Source: Aminithiophilus ramosus (GTDB lineage Bacteria > Synergistota > Synergistia > Synergistales > Aminithiophilaceae). Taken from it: DNA of 64,000 bases. Of this stretch, positions 27,742-36,468 are shown piece by piece. The stretch lies in NCBI RefSeq assembly GCF_018069705.1, contig NZ_CP072943.1, forward strand, positions 682,001 through 746,000. Reading direction: 5' to 3'. A model generated the notes under the pieces. The model ran no database searches, was not told the origin of the DNA, and saw only the letters and a program-made list of their open reading frames with translations. Positions within the stretch are counted from its first letter, which is position 1. Every line of letters starts with the position of its first letter. Made by a program: the position numbers and the translations under genes.

Positions 27742-28294
27742 CGGCACTCTCCCCCTGTTCGCAGATGACGACCTCGTCGGCACCGTCATACTCCAGAACC
27801 CGGACCTCGACAATCTCCGACTTGGACGTCGGAACCAGGCGCCCCTGATAATCGGGATGGATGGGAAGCTCCCGATGACCTCTGTCGATGAGTACGGCCA
27901 ATTGCACCGCCTGAGGTCTGCCCATATCCATCAGGGCATCCAGGGCCGCCCTGATCGTTCGCCCCGTGTAAATCACGTCGTCGACGAGGACGACTTTCAT
28001 CCCGTTGATGTCGACGGGGATGGAGGTGCTGTGGACGACAGGCTGATCGTGGAGAAGCGTCAGGTCATCGCGGTAGAGCGTGATATCCAGCTCTCCAGAA
28101 GGGAGCTTCGTCTCCTCGATGGTCCGGAGGTACTCCATCAATCGCCGTCCCAGAAAGACCCCGCGCCGCTGAATCCCCACGAGCACCACCCTGTCGAGAC
28201 CTCCATTCCTCTCGACGATCTCATGGGCCATCCTCTTGAGAGCTCTCTCCATCTCCTCCGATGAAAGAACTTTGGCCTTCTCACGAAGCATCAT
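27734..28294 (-). CDS. pyrR: PyrR bifunctional pyr attenuator / uracil phosphoribosyltransferase
   Basis: PyrR binds pyr leader mRNA with UMP or UTP and promotes termination; it also has UPRT activity. The 186-aa protein has the PRPP motif [18 protein letters not shown] and the PyrR-specific DRGHRELPI and LYRDDL segments. ATG 28294 follows GGGGAGG by eight bases (a second ATG is next). It heads the pyr operon right after a terminator hairpin in the leader, the usual place for PyrR control. Confidence 0.95.
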   Translation of the reverse strand: MMLREKAKVLSSEEMERALKRMAHEIVERNGGLDRVVLVGIQRRGVFLGRRLMEYLRTIEETKLPSGELDITLYRDDLTLLHDQPVVHSTSIPVDINGMKVVLVDDVIYTGRTIRAALDALMDMGRPQAVQLAVLIDRGHRELPIHPDYQGRLVPTSKSEIVEVRVLEYDGADEVVICEQGESADV

Positions 28295-28314
28295 TTCGCC
28301 AACCTCCCCATCAT

Positions 28315-28351
28315 AAAAAAAGGACCGCGGCCTTGGTGAAGGCCGTGATCC
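28315..28351 (-). terminator. pyr leader terminator (attenuator)
   Basis: A 13-bp stem with one mismatch and a CACC loop is followed by seven T on the minus strand, ending about 20 bases before pyrR. Its left arm (28341-28350) can pair instead with 28393-28407 upstream, which would form an antiterminator. This fits PyrR-controlled attenuation. Confidence 0.8.
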
Positions 28352-28392
28352 CCGAAAAACGGACAGTTTCATGGACAAAAGCGCCTACAGCA

Positions 28393-28432
28393 GATCTCAC
28401 GCCGGCCACCTCCTCAGAGAGAAAATCTCTCT
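28393..28432 (-). promoter_or_regulatory. pyr leader: candidate antiterminator arm and small hairpin
   Basis: 28393-28407 is largely complementary to the left arm of the terminator. 28416-28432 forms a 7-bp AGAGAGA/TCTCTCT hairpin just after the rnc stop. The classic PyrR-binding loop sequence is not clearly seen. Confidence 0.5.
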
Positions 28433-28447
28433 TCGGGAACCAGCATA

Positions 28448-29164
28448 TCAGGATTCGCGTTTCGATGCAACCGGTTGCACCAAAACTTCCAAGGCCTTTT
28501 CAGCGGCAGCGAACTCGCCTTCCTTGCGGGAGCGGCCGGTGCCGATGCCCAAGAGATCTCTTTCCAGCCAGACTTCGACGACAAAAAACCTCTCGTGAGG
28601 AGGCCCCTCTTCGGCAACGACACGGTAGAGAGGAAGCTCCTTCCCCTCGGCCTGCAACTGTTGCTGTAGGCGTGATTTGGGGTCCAGCGTCGATGGCGAC
28701 GTTCGCTGCCACAGGAGACGGCCGATGACTCGACGCGCCTCGTCGAGACCTCCGTCGAGGTAGACGGCGCCGAAAAGGGCTTCCACGGCATCGGCGACGG
28801 GAGAAAGTTTTTCCCGGCCTCCCTGCAGTTCCAGGCCCTTGCCGAGGAGAAGAGTCGGCGACAGATCGAGCAGACGCCCCCACTCGGCCAGAGAACGACC
28901 ACAGACGACGGAGGCCCTCTCCTGAGTCAGTCGCCCCTCGTCCCAATCGGGATAGGCCTGAAAGAGGGCTTCGGAGACGACAAGCTCCAAAACGGCATCG
29001 CCAAGAAACTCCAGGCGCTCGTTGAAAAAGGGAAGCCCTGACTCATGGGCGTAACTCGAATGAGTCAGGGCTCTGTCGAGAAGCGAGGGATCGCGAAAGA
29101 CGTAACCGAGGCGGGTCTGGAGAAGGCGAAGGGATGTTCCGCGTCCTCCTTGGTAAGGTTCCAT
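28448..29164 (-). CDS. rnc: Ribonuclease III
   Basis: RNase III cuts double-stranded RNA in rRNA processing and decay. The 238-aa protein has the signature NERLEFLGDAVLELVVSE near residues 48-65, a second acidic cluster (DAVEALFGAVYLD) and a C-terminal double-stranded RNA-binding domain from about residue 160. It starts at ATG 29164, directly after the fabF stop. The fabF-rnc order is common in Firmicutes. Confidence 0.96.
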   Translation of the reverse strand: MEPYQGGRGTSLRLLQTRLGYVFRDPSLLDRALTHSSYAHESGLPFFNERLEFLGDAVLELVVSEALFQAYPDWDEGRLTQERASVVCGRSLAEWGRLLDLSPTLLLGKGLELQGGREKLSPVADAVEALFGAVYLDGGLDEARRVIGRLLWQRTSPSTLDPKSRLQQQLQAEGKELPLYRVVAEEGPPHERFFVVEVWLERDLLGIGTGRSRKEGEFAAAEKALEVLVQPVASKRES

Positions 29165-30403
29165 CTAGGATCTGTAGGCCTCCAGGGCAAGCACGGCGTT
29201 GTGGCCGCCGAAACCGAAACTGTTGACGAGAACGCGCCGGACGGGGTGATTCTCGATCGTCTTCGTGACGATATTGAGAGGACATTCGGGATCGAGGTTC
29301 TCGACGTTGATCGTCGGGTGGATGACACCCTCGACGAGAGACTGGATGGCGGCGATGCTTTCGACGGCCCCCGCCGCACCGAGAGCGTGACCGATCATGG
29401 ATTTCGTCGAGTTGACGAGAATCGCGTCGGCGAGGTCGCCGAAAAGCCGGCGAATCGCCATCGATTCCATCTTGTCGTTGAGAGGCGTCGAGGTCCCGTG
29501 GGCGTTGATGAGCTCCACGTCGGAAAGCTGCCAACCGGCCTTTTCCACGGCCTGGGCCATGGCGCGGGAGGCGCCGTCGCCCTCGGGATCGGGAGCAGTG
29601 ATGTGATAGGCGTCACAGGTGGAGCCGTAGCCCTTGACCTCGGCGTAGATCGTCGCCTTGCGCCTCAGGGCGTGATCGAGCTCTTCGAAGACGAGGACTC
29701 CGGCGCCTTCGCCGAGGACGAAGCCGTCTCTGTCGACGTCAAAAGGACGAGAGGCGTGAGCCGGGTCGTCGTTGCGCGTCGAAAGGGCCTTCATGGCGGC
29801 AAAACCGGCCGTGCTGATGGGCGTGATGGCCGCCTCGGCGCCTCCTGCCAGGATGACGTCGGCATCGCCGCGGAGGATGGCATAGTAGGCCTCGCCCATG
29901 GTGTGCGTCGCCGTGGCGCAGGCCGTGACGACGGCAAGGTTGGGCCCTTTCGCTCCGAAGCGAATTCCCACATAGGCCGCAGGCATGTTGCTGATCATCA
30001 TGGGAATGAAAAAGGGGCTGACCCGGGAGGGGCCCTTCTGGATGAGGGCACGCATGTTCTCGAAACTGGTGGTGATGCCGCCCTCTCCGCTTCCCAGGTA
30101 GACACCGAATTTATAGGGATCGAGGCTCTTCACGTCAAGGCCGGCGTCGGCCACGGCCAGATCGGCAGCGGCGACGGCGAACTGAATGACCCTATCGGAA
30201 CGCCTGGCCTCTTTTCTCTCCATCCAGTCTTCTGCCGAGAAATCGCGAATTTCACCGGAAATGCGGACGGAGAAATCGGTGGCGTCGAACATCTCGATGG
30301 GGCCGATGCCGTTACGCCCCTCTTTAAGAGCCTGCCAGTAATTTTCTCTTCCGTAACCGATGGGGCTTACCACGCCCAGACCGGTGATGACGACTCTTTT
30401 CAA
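29165..30403 (-). CDS. fabF: 3-oxoacyl-ACP synthase II
   Basis: FabF elongates acyl chains in fatty-acid synthesis. The 412-aa protein has the thiolase fold with catalytic Cys in VVTACATATH, His in NAHGTSTPLND and a second His in GHALGAAG. TTG 30403 is chosen: AAGGAG is eight bases upstream and it gives the expected MKRVVITGLGVVSP start. GTG 30412 lies within that ribosome site. Confidence 0.96.
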   Translation of the reverse strand: MKRVVITGLGVVSPIGYGRENYWQALKEGRNGIGPIEMFDATDFSVRISGEIRDFSAEDWMERKEARRSDRVIQFAVAAADLAVADAGLDVKSLDPYKFGVYLGSGEGGITTSFENMRALIQKGPSRVSPFFIPMMISNMPAAYVGIRFGAKGPNLAVVTACATATHTMGEAYYAILRGDADVILAGGAEAAITPISTAGFAAMKALSTRNDDPAHASRPFDVDRDGFVLGEGAGVLVFEELDHALRRKATIYAEVKGYGSTCDAYHITAPDPEGDGASRAMAQAVEKAGWQLSDVELINAHGTSTPLNDKMESMAIRRLFGDLADAILVNSTKSMIGHALGAAGAVESIAAIQSLVEGVIHPTINVENLDPECPLNIVTKTIENHPVRRVLVNSFGFGGHNAVLALEAYRS

Positions 30404-30458
30404 GCGAGTCACTCCTTCAGTTCGGGGCTTTCCCCGGGTTTGCGACAGGCGGAAAGGC

Positions 30459-30487
30459 GGGGCGCAGGAGAATCGCTCCCGCGCCCC
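30459..30487 (-). terminator. Hairpin between acpP and fabF
   Basis: A 12-bp GC stem with one mismatch and a 5-base loop is followed by GCCTTTCC. It may partly end transcription after acpP, allowing more ACP than FabF to be made. Confidence 0.5.
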
Positions 30488-30504
30488 GGAAAGGGCGGGG
30501 AAAG

Positions 30505-30756
30505 TTACTCCTCGATCCCCAGCTTGTTCTTGACGTAATTCATGGCTTCCTCGACATTGGTCAGCTTTTCGGCGTCCTCATCGGGAATCTCGATATCGAA
30601 CTCCTCCTCGATGCCCATGATGAGCTCGACGATATCGAGGGAGTCGGCTCCAAGGTCCTCGACAAAGGAGGCATCGGCCTTGATCTGCTCCTCTTCAACG
30701 TCGAGGCGATCGATGACGATATCCTTCAGGCGCTTCTGAATTTCTTCCATCTTCAC
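30505..30756 (-). CDS. acpP: Acyl carrier protein
   Basis: ACP carries growing acyl chains on a phosphopantetheine arm. The 83-aa acidic protein has the attachment site [15 protein letters not shown] 30756 lies eight bases after GGAGG and is favoured over ATG 30750, which is too distant. It sits between fabG and fabF, its usual place. Confidence 0.96.
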   Translation of the reverse strand: MKMEEIQKRLKDIVIDRLDVEEEQIKADASFVEDLGADSLDIVELIMGIEEEFDIEIPDEDAEKLTNVEEAMNYVKNKLGIEE

Positions 30757-30784
30757 GTTCTTCACCTCCTTCACGGGAGTCTGT

Positions 30785-31531
30785 CTAGTGCATCGACATG
30801 CCGCCGTCTACGGCGATGGTCTGTCCGGAGACATAGGCCGCTTCCTCGGAGGCCAGAAAAGCGACGAGATGAGCCACCTCATCGGGCGTTCCGGGACGAC
30901 CGAGGGGAACCTGGCTGAGAAGGTTTTCGCGGATCTCCGCTTTAAGTTGCCCCGTCATGTCGGTCTCGATGAAACCGGGAGCCACGACGTTAGCCGTGAT
31001 GCCTCGGGGACCGAACTCACGAGCCACCGTCTTGGTGAAACCGATGATGCCGGCCTTGGACGCCGTGTAGTTGGCCTGGCCCACATTGCCGGAGAGGGCC
31101 ACGACGGAAGCGATATTGATGATGCGCCCCCAGCGGGACTTGGCCATCGAACGCAACGCTTCCCGACTGCAGTAGAAAACGGAGGACAGGTTGACGTCGA
31201 TAACGGCCTGCCAATCCTCGTCTTTCATCCTCAGGAGAAGACCGTCGCGGGTGACGCCGGAGTTGTTGACCAGGACGGAAACGGGGCCGAGGGACTCCGA
31301 AAGGGCAAGGAAGAGCTTCTTCACGTCGGAGGCGGAAGAGACGTCGGCACCGAAGGCAAAGGCCGAGACACCTTTCTCCCTGATGGCAGCGACCACCTCC
31401 TGGGCCTCCTTCTCGGACCGGTTGTAGTTGACGGCGACGGAAAAACCACGTGCTGCCAATTCAAGGGCGACGGCCCTACCGATACCCTTTCCCGCTCCCG
31501 TGACGAGAGCGACGCGACCGTTCTCTCCCAT
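30785..31531 (-). CDS. fabG: 3-oxoacyl-ACP reductase
   Basis: FabG reduces beta-ketoacyl-ACP with NADPH. The 248-aa SDR protein has [12 protein letters not shown] at the start, NNSGVTRD, the catalytic [20 protein letters not shown] segment (Ser, Tyr, Lys) and the C-terminal [13 protein letters not shown] 31531 follows AGAGGG, one base after the fabD stop. Confidence 0.96.
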   Translation of the reverse strand: MGENGRVALVTGAGKGIGRAVALELAARGFSVAVNYNRSEKEAQEVVAAIREKGVSAFAFGADVSSASDVKKLFLALSESLGPVSVLVNNSGVTRDGLLLRMKDEDWQAVIDVNLSSVFYCSREALRSMAKSRWGRIINIASVVALSGNVGQANYTASKAGIIGFTKTVAREFGPRGITANVVAPGFIETDMTGQLKAEIRENLLSQVPLGRPGTPDEVAHLVAFLASEEAAYVSGQTIAVDGGMSMH

Positions 31532-31532
31532 T

Positions 31533-32480
31533 CTATTGACCCTCTTTCAGGAAGGCAAGGGAACCTTCGATGTCGCCCACATCGCCCAAATTCGCCGTCG
31601 ACGCGCCTTTGAGGCACTTCTTCGCCAAGCCGCTCAGGACCCTTCCCGGACCGACCTCGAGGAAACGGTCGACGCCGAGCGTTCCCAGGTGAAGCATCGA
31701 TTCCTCCCAGCGAACGGGACTGAAGGTCTGTTCGTAAAGGGCCCTCTGCAGGGAGTCCACGGTGCCTTGAGGCGTTGCCCAGGCGTTGGTCACGATGGGC
31801 CAGGTGGGCTCACACCAGGTCATGGAGGAAAAGGCCTCTCTGAGCCTGTCGGCGACGGGAGCCATGAGTCGGCAATGGAAGGGAGCGCTCACGTTGAGAA
31901 GAAGAGCCCGTTTCGCTCCCATCTCCTTGGCCAATGACATGGCCCGCTCAAGGGCGTCGACGTGGCCGGAGACAACGATCTGCCCCGGAGAGTTAAAATT
32001 GGCGGCCTCGCAGACTCTCTCTCCATCGACGGCGGCGCAGATCTGACGGACCTGGTCCGCCGTCAGGCCAAGCAGGGCGGCCATAGCCCCTTCGCCGAGA
32101 GGCACCGCCTCCTGCATCAGCCGTCCCCGGAGATGAACGAGACGCACGCCGTCCTCCAAGGCCAGGACGCCGGAGGCCACCAGGGCCGAGTATTCGCCGA
32201 GGCTGTGGCCGGCGAGAAAGGCCGGAGCCAGATCGCTTCCCATTTCCTCGCGAAGGACCTCGAAGGCGGCCAGACTCGCCACCAGGATGGCAGGCTGAGT
32301 GAACTCCGTCTTTCGAAGTTCCTCTTCAGGCCCTTCAAAGACGATCCGACTCAGAGGAAAGCCCAAAGCCTCGTCGGCCCTCTGGAAAAGAGACCGAGCC
32401 GTTCTCGATCGTTCGACGAGGCCGCGGGCCATACCCACCTCCTGTGAGCCTTGGCCGGGGAACAACAGAGCATAGGACAT
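31533..32480 (-). CDS. fabD: Malonyl-CoA-ACP transacylase
   Basis: FabD transfers malonyl from CoA to ACP. The 315-aa protein has FPGQGSQEVGM at the start, the nucleophile GHSLGEYSA near residue 90, and AFHCRLM with the catalytic His. ATG 32480 has GAGGTG upstream. It lies 19 bases after fabK. Confidence 0.95.
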   Translation of the reverse strand: MSYALLFPGQGSQEVGMARGLVERSRTARSLFQRADEALGFPLSRIVFEGPEEELRKTEFTQPAILVASLAAFEVLREEMGSDLAPAFLAGHSLGEYSALVASGVLALEDGVRLVHLRGRLMQEAVPLGEGAMAALLGLTADQVRQICAAVDGERVCEAANFNSPGQIVVSGHVDALERAMSLAKEMGAKRALLLNVSAPFHCRLMAPVADRLREAFSSMTWCEPTWPIVTNAWATPQGTVDSLQRALYEQTFSPVRWEESMLHLGTLGVDRFLEVGPGRVLSGLAKKCLKGASTANLGDVGDIEGSLAFLKEGQ

Positions 32481-32499
32481 CGGCACCAACACCTCTTCC

Positions 32500-33453
32500 T
32501 CAACAGGTCGGGGAAAATCGACAGATTTTCTCCAGCGCAGCCGAGGCCTCTCTGAAAAGGCCTTCGATGATGGCCTCGGCGGGTTCGACGGACCGGACCA
32601 GACCACAAATCTGGCCGGCCATGAGCGACCCCCACTCCGCATCGCCGTCGACGACGGCCGCTCGGAGCCTCCCACTTCCCAGAGCCTCCAGCTCTTCGAC
32701 AGAGGCGCCGGAGGCCTCCAGTTCCTCGAACCTCCGGGCCAGCTTGTTGCGGATAACCCGAACGGGATGGCCCGTCGGTCTGCCGGTGACGACGGTGCTC
32801 CGATCGCCGGCGTCGAGCACCGCCTGTTTGTAGGCCTCGTGAACGCGGCATTCGGCGGAACAGAGAAACCGTGTCCCCACCTGGACCCCCTCGGCACCGA
32901 GGCAGAACGCGGCCGCCACGCCGCGGCCGTCGGCGATGCCGCCGGCCGCGATGACGGGGATGGAGACGGCATCGGCGACCTGGGGCACGAGGGCCATCGT
33001 CGTCGTCTCGCCGATATGACCTCCCGCCTCGCTGCCCTCGGCGACGACGGCATCGGCACCCTGCTTCTCGACACGCCGGGCATGGGCCACGGAGGCGATG
33101 ACGGGGATGACGACCGTTCCGAGAGGTTTGAGCCTCTCCAAAACCTTGCCGGGGCTGCCGGCCCCCGTCGTCACGATGGGAACACGATAATCGGCGGCCA
33201 AGGCCAGGGCCTCGTCGGCCGTCGGCGAAAGAAGCATGATATTGAGGCCGAAAGGGCGATCCGTCAGGGATCGGACCTTGACGAGCTCCCTTTCGAGCTG
33301 CTCGGGCGGCATGTTCGCGGCGGCGACGATTCCCAGACCGCCTCCGTTCGAGACGGCTGCCGCCAGCTCGGCGTCAGCCACCCAGGCCATCCCTCCCTGC
33401 AGGAGGGGGTACTCTGTTTTCAGCAAAGCCGTCAGACGATTGTATAAAGCCAT
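32500..33453 (-). CDS. fabK: Enoyl-ACP reductase II (FMN)
   Basis: The 317-aa flavoprotein performs the last step of elongation in place of FabI. It resembles nitronate monooxygenase, with PLLQGGMAWVAD, SEAGGHIGE and VIAAGGIADGRG for FMN binding. The fab-operon position favours FabK over a nitronate oxidase. ATG 33453 follows GAGAGGAG. No fabI was seen in the window. Confidence 0.92.
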   Translation of the reverse strand: MALYNRLTALLKTEYPLLQGGMAWVADAELAAAVSNGGGLGIVAAANMPPEQLERELVKVRSLTDRPFGLNIMLLSPTADEALALAADYRVPIVTTGAGSPGKVLERLKPLGTVVIPVIASVAHARRVEKQGADAVVAEGSEAGGHIGETTTMALVPQVADAVSIPVIAAGGIADGRGVAAAFCLGAEGVQVGTRFLCSAECRVHEAYKQAVLDAGDRSTVVTGRPTGHPVRVIRNKLARRFEELEASGASVEELEALGSGRLRAAVVDGDAEWGSLMAGQICGLVRSVEPAEAIIEGLFREASAALEKICRFSPTC

Positions 33454-33469
33454 GGGCCAACTCCTCTCG

Positions 33470-34468
33470 CTACAGTTCAAAGGCGATCGCACCGTATGTC
33501 ATGCCGGCACCGAAGCTGGTCATGACGACGAGATCTCCCCGGCCGAGGACCTTTTCCTCCACGGCCTCGTGAAGGGCGATGAAAACGGAGGCCGCCGAAG
33601 TGTTCCCCAGATGATCGAGATCGACGTAGGCCTTCGCCGGATCGACGTCGAGTCGACGAAGGACGCCGTCGATGATGCGAAGGTTGGCCTGATGGAAGAT
33701 CCAGTTCGCAACCTCCGAGGCCTTGAGATCCGATTTTTCGAGGAAGTCCTTGAGAAAGGCGGGCAATTTGCGATTGACGAACTTGAAGACGTCATTGCCC
33801 TTCATCTGAACATAATGTTCTCGCCCCGCGACCGTCTCCAAAGAGGCAGGCCTCTGGGCCATGCCCGCAGGCAACGTGATGAGATCATGGAACTCTCCTT
33901 CGGCACGAAGATCGGCGGAGATAAAACCTCTCGTGCCCTCCGGGGCCGCTCCCAGGATCACCGCTCCTGCTCCGTCGCCGAAAAGGACACAGGTGTTCCG
34001 ATCCTCCCAGTCCAGAAGGGGAGAGAGGACTTCGGCGCCGATGACGAGAACGTGGTTCCAGATGCCCGATGCGATTCCCGTGACCGCCATGGAGAGAGCG
34101 TAGATGGAACCGGTGCAGCCAGCCTGGACGTCACAGGCACCGGCTTTAGGCGCCCCGATCTTTCCCTGGACCTTGGGCCCTACTCCGGGGAAAAGGGTAT
34201 CAGGCGAGTTGGTCCCGACGAGGATCATATCGACCGATTCGGCCGGGATACCCGCCGCCGAAAGAGCCCTCTCGGCGGCCTCGGCCGCTAAGTCACTCGT
34301 GAGCTGTCCGGGCTCTGCGATATGTCTCACCCGGATTCCCGTCCGCTCCTGGATCCAGGCGTCGCTGGTGTCGACCATCCGCGAAAGCTCATCATTTGTG
34401 AGGATACGGTCGGGAAGGGCAATGCCTGTTCCCAGAAGAGCGACTCTTCGGCCGCCGAAAAGGGGCAT
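33470..34468 (-). CDS. fabH: 3-oxoacyl-ACP synthase III
   Basis: FabH starts fatty-acid synthesis by joining acetyl-CoA (or branched starters) to malonyl-ACP. The 332-aa protein has the catalytic Cys in VQAGCTGSIYAL, His in IFHQANLRI and Asn in HLGNTSAAS. ATG 34468 starts one base after the plsX stop. Confidence 0.96.
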   Translation of the reverse strand: MPLFGGRRVALLGTGIALPDRILTNDELSRMVDTSDAWIQERTGIRVRHIAEPGQLTSDLAAEAAERALSAAGIPAESVDMILVGTNSPDTLFPGVGPKVQGKIGAPKAGACDVQAGCTGSIYALSMAVTGIASGIWNHVLVIGAEVLSPLLDWEDRNTCVLFGDGAGAVILGAAPEGTRGFISADLRAEGEFHDLITLPAGMAQRPASLETVAGREHYVQMKGNDVFKFVNRKLPAFLKDFLEKSDLKASEVANWIFHQANLRIIDGVLRRLDVDPAKAYVDLDHLGNTSAASVFIALHEAVEEKVLGRGDLVVMTSFGAGMTYGAIAFEL

Positions 34469-34469
34469 C

Positions 34470-35471
34470 CTACATCCCTCCTTGAGTGATCTCCCTGCTG
34501 ATCAGCTCGACGCCCCGCTTGAGGACGAAATCGCGGGCGACGCCGAGCGCGCTGGCTATGGCCGGTGCCTTCGAGCGGCCGTGGGCCTTGATGACAGCGC
34601 CTCGGACTCCCAGAAGAGGCGTGCCCCCGTACTGCTCATAGTCAAAACGCGTCCAAAGTTCCTTCAACATGGGAAGCATAAAGACCATCCCCACCTTGGG
34701 CAGAATCCTCTGGCCCATCTCCTCGCGGAGAAGGGCATAAACCGCCTCGCCCAGCCCCTCCATAACCTTGAGGAGGATATTGCCCGTGAATCCGTCACAG
34801 ACGACGACATCGGCGGGGCCGACGGGGATATCCTTGCCCTCGACGTAGCCGATGAAGGTGAAGGGGCCTTTGCGCAGGACATCGCGGGCCTGGGCGATGA
34901 CGTCATCGCCTTTGATTTCCTCTTCCCCGTTGGCGAGAAGAGCTACTTTGGGATCGGCGACGTTCAGGACATGTCGCATATAAAGACCGCCCATGAGGGC
35001 GAACTGGACGAGATTCAAGGGCTTGCTCCGCACCGTGGCGCCGACGTCGATGAGCATGCGGAGACGATCGATGGCCGGAAGGGGAACGCCGAGTCCGGGC
35101 CTGTCTATGCCCGGAATGCGACCGACGACAAGAACACCTCCAGCGACGATGGCCCCCGTGTTGCCTGCCGATATGCAACCCTGGGCCTCACCGGAGCGGA
35201 CCATCTCCATGGCGATTCTCAGGCTCGACTTCCTTTTGTTCCTGATAGCCACCGACGGCAACTCATCCATGGTTATGACCTCTTCGGCGTTGACGACATG
35301 AAGTCGTTTCGCCACCGACGACGAGGCCTCCGCGATAAGAGGTGCAACGCGAGATCCCGTCCCGACGAGGGCCACTTCCAGATCGGGAAAACGGTCACAG
35401 GCCATCAGGGCTCCACGACAGGTTTCCGCCGGGGCGTTATCGCCGCCCATGACATCTAGGGCCAGAAGCAA
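34470..35471 (-). CDS. plsX: Phosphate acyltransferase
   Basis: PlsX makes acyl-phosphate from acyl-ACP for phospholipid synthesis. The 333-aa protein starts with ALDVMGGDNAP and contains GCISAGNTGA and VCDGFTGNILLK. TTG 35471 is the start, with GGAGGGGG seven bases upstream. It follows fapR by 21 bases, as in Bacillus (fapR-plsX-fabD-fabG). Confidence 0.95.
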   Translation of the reverse strand: MLLALDVMGGDNAPAETCRGALMACDRFPDLEVALVGTGSRVAPLIAEASSSVAKRLHVVNAEEVITMDELPSVAIRNKRKSSLRIAMEMVRSGEAQGCISAGNTGAIVAGGVLVVGRIPGIDRPGLGVPLPAIDRLRMLIDVGATVRSKPLNLVQFALMGGLYMRHVLNVADPKVALLANGEEEIKGDDVIAQARDVLRKGPFTFIGYVEGKDIPVGPADVVVCDGFTGNILLKVMEGLGEAVYALLREEMGQRILPKVGMVFMLPMLKELWTRFDYEQYGGTPLLGVRGAVIKAHGRSKAPAIASALGVARDFVLKRGVELISREITQGGM

Positions 35472-35492
35472 GGAGGCACCCCCTCTCCACGT

Positions 35493-36077
35493 TCAGAGTT
35501 TTTCCGCTTCCGCGGTTTCTGACAGACAGGCGACGACAATGAAACGGCCGACGAAAATTTCCCTGTCGGCGACTCGAGTCCGGACACTGACGACGTTTTT
35601 GTTCCCTTTGCGAACGCCGACTTTAGCTCTGGCTATCAGCTTATCGCCCACGTGGGCAGGAGACTTGTAACGCACACGGGCCGCGCCGGTGACGACCATG
35701 TCGGCCTCGACGACGGCCATGGCCAGAGTGCTGGCCTGACTGTAGATGTAATGATCCCACACGATGCCCGTATGACGGAAGGCCATCTCCTTGCTCGTCG
35801 TCAGATAGGAAAGGGCAAGGTGGTCGGGCTCCAGCTCCAGAAGATCGCCTATAACCTCCTCCTGCCTCAGCGAACGAAGGCGGCGATTGGCCTTTTCGGC
35901 CATTCGCCTCATCCGTTCCCGCAGCTCTGGAAGGCCCAGAAGGGCTCGATCCAGGCGGACCGTGCCGACGCTGACGCAAAGGGTCAGAGCCAGATCTTCG
36001 TCCGTCAGAAGAGGATTGGCCTCGAGGAGTTCCATGAGGTTTTTATGTCGCATCTGTTTGACTATCGACCGAGCCAA
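35493..36077 (-). CDS. fapR: FapR-type repressor of fatty-acid synthesis
   Basis: FapR represses fatty-acid genes and is released by malonyl-CoA. The 194-aa protein has a DeoR-like helix-turn-helix (about residues 15-50, NPLLTDEDLALTLCVSVGTV) and a hot-dog-fold effector domain (AFRHTGIVWDHYIYSQAST, RVRYKSPAHVGD). Length matches Bacillus FapR (188 aa). TTG 36077 follows GAGGGGG; a TTG further upstream (36161) is part of the promoter -35. A FapR-like operator lies in its leader, so it likely represses itself and the whole operon. Confidence 0.92.
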   Translation of the reverse strand: MARSIVKQMRHKNLMELLEANPLLTDEDLALTLCVSVGTVRLDRALLGLPELRERMRRMAEKANRRLRSLRQEEVIGDLLELEPDHLALSYLTTSKEMAFRHTGIVWDHYIYSQASTLAMAVVEADMVVTGAARVRYKSPAHVGDKLIARAKVGVRKGNKNVVSVRTRVADREIFVGRFIVVACLSETAEAEKL

Positions 36078-36093
36078 AGGGAAGTCCCCCTCG

Positions 36094-36110
36094 TTGGTAT
36101 CTGGTGCTAA
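36094..36110 (-). promoter_or_regulatory. Candidate FapR operator
   Basis: The minus strand reads TTAGCACCAGATACCAA. It matches 14 of 17 positions of the Bacillus FapR palindrome as I recall it (TTAGTACCTGATACTAA). It lies just after the predicted transcript start of fapR. Confidence 0.7.
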
Positions 36111-36132
36111 GAACAGTTCTGATGATGGAGTC

Positions 36133-36161
36133 AGTATAGAGGGGTCCCTCTTTTTGGTCAA
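36133..36161 (-). promoter_or_regulatory. fapR operon promoter
   Basis: TTGACC (36156-36161), 17 bases, TATACT (36133-36138) on the minus strand. It drives fapR and the fab genes. Confidence 0.8.
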
Positions 36162-36198
36162 GAGGTCCTCAGCCGAAGGTAACGAAAGGAAAAGGGAA

Positions 36199-36258
36199 CA
36201 ACGCGTAAGCGCCGCCGCCGGCCGGAGGAACCCGGTCGACGGCGGCGCTTACGCGTTG
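36199..36258 (-). terminator. Long perfect hairpin after rpmF
   Basis: Two 19-base perfect inverted arms (36199-36217 and 36240-36258) surround a 22-base GC-rich loop that can fold on itself. TTCCCTTTTCC follows on the minus strand. It insulates rpmF from the fapR promoter. Confidence 0.85.
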
Positions 36259-36272
36259 CCGCAGAAAAGGGA

Positions 36273-36467
36273 TCAGGCCTCTTCCGTGCCCATCTCTACG
36301 GCCTTGCGGCCCCGGTAGTACCCACATTCGGAGCAGGCACGATAAGTCATGATGACCTCGCCGCAGTGGGGGCAGGTGGTCACAGCAGGGGCGCTCAAAG
36401 CCCCCAGCCACTGGGCCTTTCTGCTGGCCGTGGCGGCATGCGAGACGCGTCGTTTCGGAGTTGCCAT
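36273..36467 (-). CDS. rpmF: Ribosomal protein bL32
   Basis: The 64-aa large-subunit protein has the basic N-terminus MATPKRRVSHAATASRKAQ and a zinc-finger pair (CPHCG ... CSECG). GGAGGG precedes ATG 36467. It follows yceD by one base, a widely conserved pair. Confidence 0.96.
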   Translation of the reverse strand: MATPKRRVSHAATASRKAQWLGALSAPAVTTCPHCGEVIMTYRACSECGYYRGRKAVEMGTEEA

Positions 36468-36468
36468 G

